Of a stretch of 5,131 nucleotides of DNA, positions 1-5,131 are shown one piece after another (within the stretch, counting starts at the first letter, position 1; every line of letters begins with the position of its first letter). The DNA lies in assembly GCA_949289925.1 (NCBI GenBank), contig CASEPW010000038.1:1-5131 (forward strand), in the 5' to 3' direction. The DNA is from an uncultured Mycoplasmataceae bacterium. Its GTDB lineage: Bacteria > Bacillota_I > Bacilli_A > Mycoplasmatales > Mycoplasmoidaceae. The notes under the pieces were generated by a model, which was not told the origin of the DNA, made no database searches, and saw only the letters and a program-made list of their open reading frames with translations. Both the position numbers and the translations under genes were made by a program.

Positions 1-21
1 GAAATTCATTTTTCTTGCCAT
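1..21 (-). CDS. 5' end of a divergent gene, cut by the window edge
   Basis: Read on the minus strand, an ATG at 21-19 opens a frame of seven codons to the window edge (M-A-R-K-M-N-F). It is supported by what lies in front of it: GGAGA at 30-26, four bases before the ATG, and an extended -10 box at 51-43. This is the same ribosome-site geometry as the large plus-strand gene at 1651. Seven residues are too few to name a product. The call rests on the regulatory signals, not on coding content, so a chance ATG cannot be excluded. Confidence 0.5.
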
Positions 22-25
22 ATAT

Positions 26-51
26 TCTCCAAACATATAAATATTATAGCA
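26..51 (-). promoter_or_regulatory. Extended -10 promoter and ribosome site for the minus-strand gene
   Basis: The minus strand reads TGCTATAAT from 51 to 43, a perfect TATAAT with the upstream TGN extension. Transcription would start near 36. A GGAGA Shine-Dalgarno site follows at 30-26, leaving a leader of only about 15 bases. The best -35 candidate, TACATA at 71-66 with 17-base spacing, matches TTGACA at only three of six positions, which is usual when an extended -10 is present. Confidence 0.5.
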
Positions 52-104
52 AATAATCATCATGTTATGTATTCATAAAAAGTTATAAAAAAGTACATAA
101 ATAG

Positions 105-120
105 ATAATGTGCACGTTAT
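105..120. repeat. 16-base near-perfect inverted repeat, candidate operator
   Basis: The sequence ATAATGTGCACGTTAT is symmetric about 112/113. Seven of the eight base pairs match and the eighth is a T/G pair; the core GTGCAC is a perfect palindrome. It is the most GC-rich spot in an otherwise nearly pure A/T intergenic region and lies between the two divergent promoters. That position would suit a dimeric DNA-binding protein. It does not match the CIRCE heat-shock operator. Whether it binds anything is inference. Confidence 0.3.
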
Positions 121-225
121 AAATATTTAAAAAATTAATACAAATCAATCGACAATTTAAAAAATAAAATCAATATTTATTTTAAAAATAAAAACTTGTA
201 AAAAACTCCATAAATTCATGTTATT

Positions 226-261
226 TTGTTATATTTTAAATGCATATAGTATAATTATAAT
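226..261 (+). promoter_or_regulatory. Promoter of the two-gene plus-strand unit
   Basis: TTGTTA at 226-231 is a fair -35 box. It stands 18 bases before a perfect TATAAT at 250-255. A second perfect TATAAT follows immediately at 256-261, but it lies 24 bases from that -35 and has no obvious -35 of its own. Transcription from the first box would start near 262, giving a leader of about 22 bases before the ATG at 285. Confidence 0.6.
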
Positions 262-274
262 AGTCTTATTGCCT

Positions 275-280
275 AGGAGA
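275..280 (+). promoter_or_regulatory. Ribosome binding site of the 285 gene
   Basis: AGGAGA, four bases before the ATG at 285, is a strong Shine-Dalgarno match and fixes the start codon. There is no competing in-frame start between the promoter and this site. Confidence 0.8.
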
Positions 281-284
281 AAAT

Positions 285-1622
285 ATGAAAAATTTTGAAA
301 ACAAAAAATATGCAAACTTTAATCCATCAAGTTCTCGTAACACTATGGGCCATGATTTTATTACTGGTAACTCAAGTAATAGTGTAGTAGAAGAGAAAGT
401 GGCACACTTATCACTTCAATTAAATCAAATTATTATTAAACCATATTTACAACAAGCTTTAGATTATTTAAAATCTTCAAAATTTGATGCTATCAATGCT
501 TATAATAGATTATCTGATCAAATTGGAAATGAAGTTAGAATTATTTCTCAAAACATTGATGAAATTACTAAGAAAATTGAATATTGTCAACAAACAATTA
601 ATAGAACACAAGAAGTTATTAGAAATAAATATTCTAATGCTACAGAAGAAGAAATTTCATCAGGAGCTTTAAATTTAGAATACGAATATAATATTGTTGC
701 AGAACATTATGAATTATCTTTACAACTTTCACAAGAAATTTCTAAATATAAATCAAGAATTGATAACTTATTATCTACACAAGGTTTATTAGATGAATCA
801 GCAGTTCCATCAGTAAATAGAATTCAATTAGAAGTTGATAATCTTGAATTATTAATTCATAACTTAGATTCTACTGATTATGCTGAAGCGTTAGCAAGAA
901 AACAAGGAAGAAAAAATACTGTATCTAAAAAAGATCAATCAAAACCTGCATTAACAGGTAGACAAGAAGCTCTTGCAGATTATGCAGAAAGATTATCTGC
1001 TAATACAGTTAAAAATATGAATGATTTATCAAAAGGTCCAGATGTTGAATCAATGGTTAGATATGAAGATCCAAATGGATTAAAAATTAATCGTAAAAAA
1101 TATCCTTTTGAATCAAATCCTAGTTTAATGACTGAAGAACGTTTAGCTAATCAAAATAAATCTAGTTCATCAAAAAGAAATAGAAAAAAATATGCAGCTG
1201 AATCAGAAAAAATTGCATCTTTAAATGAGGAATTATTATCTCGTGAAGAAATGAAACTTCAAAAGAAATTATATAAACAACAAAGAAAACTTAATAAAAT
1301 GCAAATGAAAAATGATTATCAACAAAGAATTGATGCAATGAAATTTGAACAAGCTTCAACTGCTGCTGTAACTCATGTAAATCATGAATTACAAAAGAAA
1401 GAAAGAAAAGCATTATTAAGTAGATCTAATAATTCTAATGAATATGAAAATGAAAAAAATGTAACTGGTAGATTTGCAAATATTCAACAAGAAGAAGAAT
1501 CTATAGCTAGAGCAAAATCTAGATTAGATAAATATAGTGAATATTTAACACATGAATTACAAAATCAAAATGCTTTTGATAAAGAAACAGATCATGATAG
1601 ATCTATAAAAGTTATTAGATAA
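285..1622 (+). CDS. Charged coiled-coil protein, probably cytoplasmic; function unknown
   Basis: I do not recognise this 445-residue protein. It has no signal peptide, no membrane segment, no tryptophan and a single cysteine (C101), so it is predicted to be soluble and internal. Residues 1-32 are polar, rich in Asn and Ser, and probably disordered. Residues 33-195 are rich in Leu, Ile, Glu, Gln and Lys with heptad-like spacing and look like long helices, broken near the Pro at 175. A basic linker follows (about 205-221). Residues 222-300 are less regular. Residues 305-375 and 395-428 are again strongly charged helix, typical of a rod-like coiled coil. The motif NRKKYxxES occurs twice, at 269-277 and 299-307, exactly 30 residues apart. 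No nucleotide-binding or catalytic motif is visible. The gene lies 28 bases upstream of the large surface-protein gene and probably shares its transcript, so a scaffold or cytoskeletal partner for that protein is a reasonable guess. Mycoplasma cytoskeletal and gliding proteins are often of this type, but coiled coils are too generic to assign one. The reading frame is secure; the role is not. Confidence 0.9.
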   Translation: MKNFENKKYANFNPSSSRNTMGHDFITGNSSNSVVEEKVAHLSLQLNQIIIKPYLQQALDYLKSSKFDAINAYNRLSDQIGNEVRIISQNIDEITKKIEYCQQTINRTQEVIRNKYSNATEEEISSGALNLEYEYNIVAEHYELSLQLSQEISKYKSRIDNLLSTQGLLDESAVPSVNRIQLEVDNLELLIHNLDSTDYAEALARKQGRKNTVSKKDQSKPALTGRQEALADYAERLSANTVKNMNDLSKGPDVESMVRYEDPNGLKINRKKYPFESNPSLMTEERLANQNKSSSSKRNRKKYAAESEKIASLNEELLSREEMKLQKKLYKQQRKLNKMQMKNDYQQRIDAMKFEQASTAAVTHVNHELQKKERKALLSRSNNSNEYENEKNVTGRFANIQQEEESIARAKSRLDKYSEYLTHELQNQNAFDKETDHDRSIKVIR

Positions 1623-1641
1623 AATTAAACTTTTATCATTT

Positions 1642-1646
1642 GGAGA
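1642..1646 (+). promoter_or_regulatory. Ribosome binding site of the 1651 gene
   Basis: GGAGA, four bases before the ATG at 1651, sits in a 28-base gap after the stop of the previous gene. The gap has no room for an intact promoter or terminator. This supports translation from a shared transcript and sets the start codon. Confidence 0.8.
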
Positions 1647-1650
1647 ATAC

Positions 1651-4600
1651 ATGAAAAAACTTAAAAATAAAAATATAGTATCATTAATATCCATATTGTC
1701 GTTTGGTACAATTATTGTATCAATAGCAGGCTCTATAGTTTCTAATAATATTAATAAAAGTCAAATTTTAAGTGAAAATTCATTAAATTCAGTTTCTCCT
1801 AGATATACAAGTATTACTAAATTACCACCATCATTAACTGCAACAGGAGATTTAATTAATAAATATCCTATTGAACTTATTACTACTGATAGTAGTTTAT
1901 TAAAACAATTAATTATTAGTAGTATTATAGACCCTGCTTTGCCAGTAAATGAAAATGATATTAAAATTCTTGAAAAAGAAACAATAGTAAATAATTTAGA
2001 TGGAAAAATATCTCTTGTCTTTAATTTAATTAATTATAAAGCTGTTATAAATAAAGGTGGTTCTTTAATCACTGTAAATGAGAAGAAATTTATTGTTGAA
2101 ATTGTTAATTTGAAAAATGTTATTCCTTCAAATATACCCGCTACAGATTCAACAGTTGAATTACCTTCTGAATATTCATCATATACAAATGTTCAAGCAA
2201 CAACAATTTTGCAAGATAAAATTTTACCTGCAGTAATTGGTGGTACACAACTTTCATCATTCAATATTGAATTGATTGAGTTTGAACCTATTTTTCCAAA
2301 TAAAATGAAAGTAAATATGGCTGCTACTAATTATTTCAATCAAACAGGTGAATTAATTAATTATAGTGGTTTATTAAGTTTTACAATTTCAGGTTTTAAA
2401 CCATTACAAAATTCAACATATAATTCTGATATAGATGCTTCATCATTAGGTATTAGTATTACTGATATTAACTTACAAAACACTTTTTCATTGATTAAAA
2501 ATAATACAAGTAATTTATCAAAAGAATTATCTATTTCAGATATTCAAAATTTTTCAGTAAATCATATTTTTTCAGCTAAAAAAGCTATATTAAATTTTGA
2601 CATAGTAAATTATTTATGAGTTGAAAATGCAGTAGTTCCATCAAAACATATTGTTATGACTCTTTTCAATTTAAACTCTTCACTAAATACAACAATTGAT
2701 AGTTTAATTAAAAGTGATTTCTTAAGTGCTTACACTTCATCAGAAGTTAAAGCAACTTCTCCTAATGATGATTGAAAAAATAATAACACATTAAAAACAA
2801 TTATTTCTTCTAATATTGTTGATTCAGCTCCAGGTGTTGATGTTAATGCTGTTGATATTGAAATTACATCAGTTAGTGAAAAGAACCCAATAGGAAATGG
2901 AAATTATGAAGAATTATATGTTGAGTTCAATTTAATAAATTCTTCTGCTATTGTTAATGGTGAAATTGTTAATAGTTTACATTTATCTACTACAATTACT
3001 GGATTTAAAGCAATGCAATCAACATTTATTTTAGAAAAAATCTTAGCTAATTCATCTAATGATTCTGAAGTTGGATTTAAATCATATGATAATATTTATG
3101 CAAATAGATTATCAAGAGATGAAGCAAAATTAATAATCGCTTCGCATATTAATAATACTAATGGAATTGTTTCTGCAAATGATATTGAAATAACTTCATT
3201 TGTTCCAAGTTTAAATGATGCAACAATAGATGTAACGTTTAATCTTATTAACAGTAAATTTAGAGATGAAAATGGAGATGTTTTAGTTTCTAAAACAATG
3301 TCTACTCAAATTTTTGGTTTAAAGTTTTTTAATGGTCAAACTACATTTAATGGTCTTAGTAATGATTTAACATTAGACAATACATCATCATTTCTTGCAC
3401 CATTTAATTTACCTGCAAATATTTTATTAGGTAGACTTCAATTAGTTGAAGCAATAATAAGATCATATGTTTCAGGTCCAACTCCAGATACTTTAAATAT
3501 CACAATAAGTAATGCTCAAGTTGAAGGAAATACAACTTTAAAATTTGATGTAGCAATTACAAATTATTATGGTATAGAAGGGATAGTTACTACTCCAAAA
3601 GTATTTACTAATATTAAAATCATTAACTTACCATCTAATACAATTACATCTACTTATATAAATCCAATTATTCCTGTAAAATCACAAAATAATCTTTTAA
3701 CAAAAATAACTATTGATGATTTAAGACCAGTTAATGGAGATTTTTCTGAACTAAAAGGTTATATAGCTAGTAACATTGTTAATCCATTAAGAATTGTAGA
3801 ACCAGATGATATTGAAATTGTTTCTACAACTTCAAATAATCCAGTATATTCAGGATTAGATAATTCAATAAGTGTTACATTTAAGATTCTAAATAATAAA
3901 TATAAAGATCCAACAGGTTTAGGAGTTGTTTCTCCTGAAATGAAAGTTAAATTTGTTGGTTTCACTCCAGTTTCATTAATTAATCAATCAAATTATTCTA
4001 TACAAACTATAAATAATCCAAAAATTGCAAATATATATGCTTCTGAATTTTTATCAAAAAATATAAATGATATTCAAAATTCAAATAGTTATACAATTGC
4101 TGAAAAGAATTTATTGATTCAAAATTTATTAAGCCAATTTGTTTCAATTAATCTTTCTAATTTAAATTTAAATCAAACATCATTTAGATTTACAACTAAT
4201 GATAATCAAGGTTCATTGAATATTAGTGTTTATTCATATGGTTTTTATAATCAATCAGGAGTATATATTCAAACAGATTCTCCAATAGCAAATATAAATC
4301 TTTTAGGATTTGCAACAAACAAGCTTACTATTGCTACTACTCCACAATGAACTACTGTTCCAGTTTTACAAATTTTTGCTTCAGATGTAAGTTTATTTAA
4401 TATTGCAGATATAGTTACATTTAATAATTTACCTGTTGGTGTTGTTCCACAATATGAATTTGATGCGACAGATGTTGTAATTCAAAATGGAGTTAAACAA
4501 GATTACGGTTTAATAAAAGTTAGTGTAACACTTCCATATTATTTTAATAGTAGTGGTGTATTGACTCAAGGTCCAAAGAAATTTGAAAATGAATTTAAAA

Positions 4601-5040
4601 CTTTACCATTCTTAAATACTCAACTTGATTTAAAAGATGGTGTTGTAGTTAATTATAGTGAAAAATCATATACAGCTTCAAAAGCACCAGAAGTAGTGAT
4701 TAAAAGAATTATTTCTTTAAAATTAACAGATTTACCTAGTGATTTCAATATAGAAAAAGATATCGTATTAAATAGTAAAGAATCAAATGATAAATTAGGA
4801 GAAATGACTGTTTCTTTTGATTTAAGTAATTATTATAGAGATGGGCAAATTTCAAATGAGATTATGACTTTTAATAACATTAAAATCGTTGGTTTTTATC
4901 CAGGATACACAGAAGAAAAAGCTGCAACTCCATTTTATTTGGAACAATGATTCTGATTAATTGCTGGTGTTACAGTTGGTTCATTATTGTTATTATTAAT
5001 TATTTTATTAGCAGTTAAAATAAGAAGAAGAAATAAATAA
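1651..5040 (+). CDS. Large repeat-built surface protein with C-terminal membrane anchor (TGA = Trp)
   Basis: One frame of 1129 residues runs from ATG to TAA if TGA is read as Trp. The TGA codons are W323, W375, W900, W1100 and W1102, and no TGG is used. Residues 1-8 are basic (MKKLKNKN) and about 9-31 are hydrophobic: an export signal or signal anchor. There is no lipobox, and no cysteine anywhere, so it is not a lipoprotein. Residues 76-1085 form about ten degenerate domains about 104 residues apart, rich in Asn, Ser, Thr and Ile and probably beta-rich. Residues 1100-1122 are a membrane helix opening with W-F-W, followed by the basic tail KIRRRNK. The main body should therefore face outside, held at the C-terminus. 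The predicted mass is roughly 120-125 kDa. The domain pattern (a 'DIEI' strand, a 'VxFNLIN' strand, a closing 'IxGFxP' strand) recalls the mycoplasma 'lipoprotein 17-related' surface domains, but this is a resemblance by eye. Length, anchor and repeats also suit a gliding or adhesion protein of the Gli123 type from M. mobile, unproven here. No enzymatic motif is seen. The gene is second in a probable operon. Confidence 0.92.
1876..4905 (+). repeat. About ten degenerate tandem domains of about 104 residues
   Basis: This is protein-level repetition within the large surface protein. An aligned position in the 'F-N-L-I-N' or 'x-T-N-Y-F' strand falls at residues 128, 227, 320, 430, 534, 638, 748, 864, 963 and 1060. 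The intervals are 99, 93, 110, 104, 104, 110, 116, 99 and 97, averaging about 104 residues or 311 bases. A closing strand follows 20-27 residues later in each unit. It is clear as ISGFKP (246-251), ITGFKA (449-454), IFGLKF (554-559), FVGFTP (768-773), LLGFAT (884-889) and IVGFYP (1079-1084), and weaker in units 1, 3, 6 and 9. Units 1, 4, 5 and 7 also share 'L..I..S.I(V/N)' followed by D-I-(E/K)-I. Units 2, 8 and 9 share (F/Y)-N-(Q/S)-(S/T)-G. The DNA copies are well diverged, so the duplication is old. Unit edges are approximate and unit 3 is the weakest. Confidence 0.75.
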
Positions 5041-5131
5041 TTATATTTATGTTATTGGAAAGATAAAATTTAACAGTTTTTATAACTACATTTTATATTT
5101 AATCATAAAAAATTAATTTGTCTAATAATTA
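5041..5131. other. Noncoding tail with no gene start visible
   Basis: The last 91 bases hold no supported open frame and no Shine-Dalgarno plus start pair. Apart from the weak hairpin at 5063-5096 I see no clear signal. The next gene, if any, begins beyond the window. Confidence 0.55.
5063..5096 (+). terminator. Weak AT-rich hairpin after the large gene
   Basis: ATAAAAT at 5063-5069 can pair with ATTTTAT at 5090-5096. Inside it, AGTT at 5075-5078 can pair with AACT at 5084-5087. The stem begins 23 bases after the stop codon at 5038-5040. It is nearly all A/T with an uneven internal loop, and only a short T-rich stretch follows, so it is a poor intrinsic terminator and may be chance. Transcription may well continue past the window. 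Confidence 0.2.

Larger units (their letters stand above)
22..284. other. Divergent intergenic region
   Basis: This 263-base, strongly AT-rich stretch lies between two genes that start in opposite directions. It holds a minus-strand promoter near 43-51, a near-palindrome at 105-120, and a plus-strand promoter at 226-261. A-run and T-run inverted segments around 156-187 can pair (TTTAAAAAATAAAA against ATTTATTTTAAA), but they are A/T only and carry little weight in this composition. I see no tRNA, no riboswitch-like fold, no convincing DnaA-box cluster and no homopolymer or dinucleotide tract long enough to act as a phase-variation switch. Confidence 0.6.

Noticed and set aside
156..187. AT-only inverted repeat as a terminator or structured RNA
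   Set aside because: The stem has no G-C pairs and is bulged; such pairings are expected by chance in sequence this rich in A and T.
484..672. A 62-residue plus-strand open frame inside the coiled-coil gene
   Set aside because: It lies wholly within the 285-1622 gene in another frame, has no ribosome site and has a Leu/Lys/Ile composition typical of a frame shadow in AT-rich DNA.
1623..1650. Phase-variation tract or separate promoter before the large gene
   Set aside because: The 28-base gap has no long homopolymer or dinucleotide run and no room for a -35/-10 pair; it holds only the ribosome site.
1676..1755. Lipoprotein signal with lipobox at the start of the large protein
   Set aside because: The hydrophobic segment has no Cys after it, and the whole protein lacks Cys.
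2617..2775. TGA codons taken as stops, making the large gene a pseudogene or several genes
   Set aside because: All pieces are in one frame, the repeat pattern continues across the TGA codons, no ribosome sites precede the later ATGs, and a C-terminal membrane helix lies beyond the last TGA.
3759..3965. A 68-residue minus-strand open frame
   Set aside because: It is antisense to the well-supported large surface-protein frame, has no promoter or ribosome site, and has no recognisable features.
1..5131. Mobile element, CRISPR array, tRNA or rRNA genes, restriction or toxin-antitoxin system
   Set aside because: No transposase, terminal repeats, spaced direct repeats, tRNA-like folds or defence-enzyme motifs were found on either strand.

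Overview
The window is very AT-rich and reads TGA as tryptophan. Coding DNA runs straight through five in-frame TGA codons and ends in a sensible membrane anchor. This points to the Mycoplasma/Ureaplasma/Spiroplasma side of the Mollicutes (genetic code 4). Shine-Dalgarno sites of the GGAGA/AGGAGA type and TATAAT -10 boxes fit that group. The species cannot be fixed from the sequence. The low GC and the large repetitive surface protein would suit a hominis-group or Mycoplasma mobile-like organism, but that is inference.

Layout. Bases 1-21 hold the first seven codons of a gene on the minus strand, with its own ribosome site and an extended -10 promoter. Bases 22-284 are a divergent intergenic region carrying promoters in both directions and a 16-base near-palindrome at 105-120. 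Bases 285-1622 encode a 445-residue, highly charged, probably cytoplasmic coiled-coil protein. After 28 bases, bases 1651-5040 encode one 1129-residue protein. A standard-code reading would break it into pieces at 2617, 2773, 4348, 4948 and 4954. Bases 5041-5131 are noncoding as far as can be seen, with one weak AT hairpin.

The large protein has an N-terminal hydrophobic export segment and about ten degenerate tandem domains, spaced about 104 residues apart and each ending near a 'hxGFxP'-like strand. It ends in a C-terminal transmembrane helix flanked by Trp and followed by a basic tail. It has no cysteine, so it is not a lipoprotein. This is the layout of a long surface stalk or adhesin.

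The two plus-strand genes look like one transcription unit driven from the promoter at 226-261. One product is predicted to be internal and rod-like, the other anchored in the membrane and facing out. A plausible reading is a surface structure (adhesion, or possibly gliding-related) with a cytoplasmic scaffold partner. No catalytic domain is visible in either protein, and the functional link is a hypothesis from gene order and architecture.
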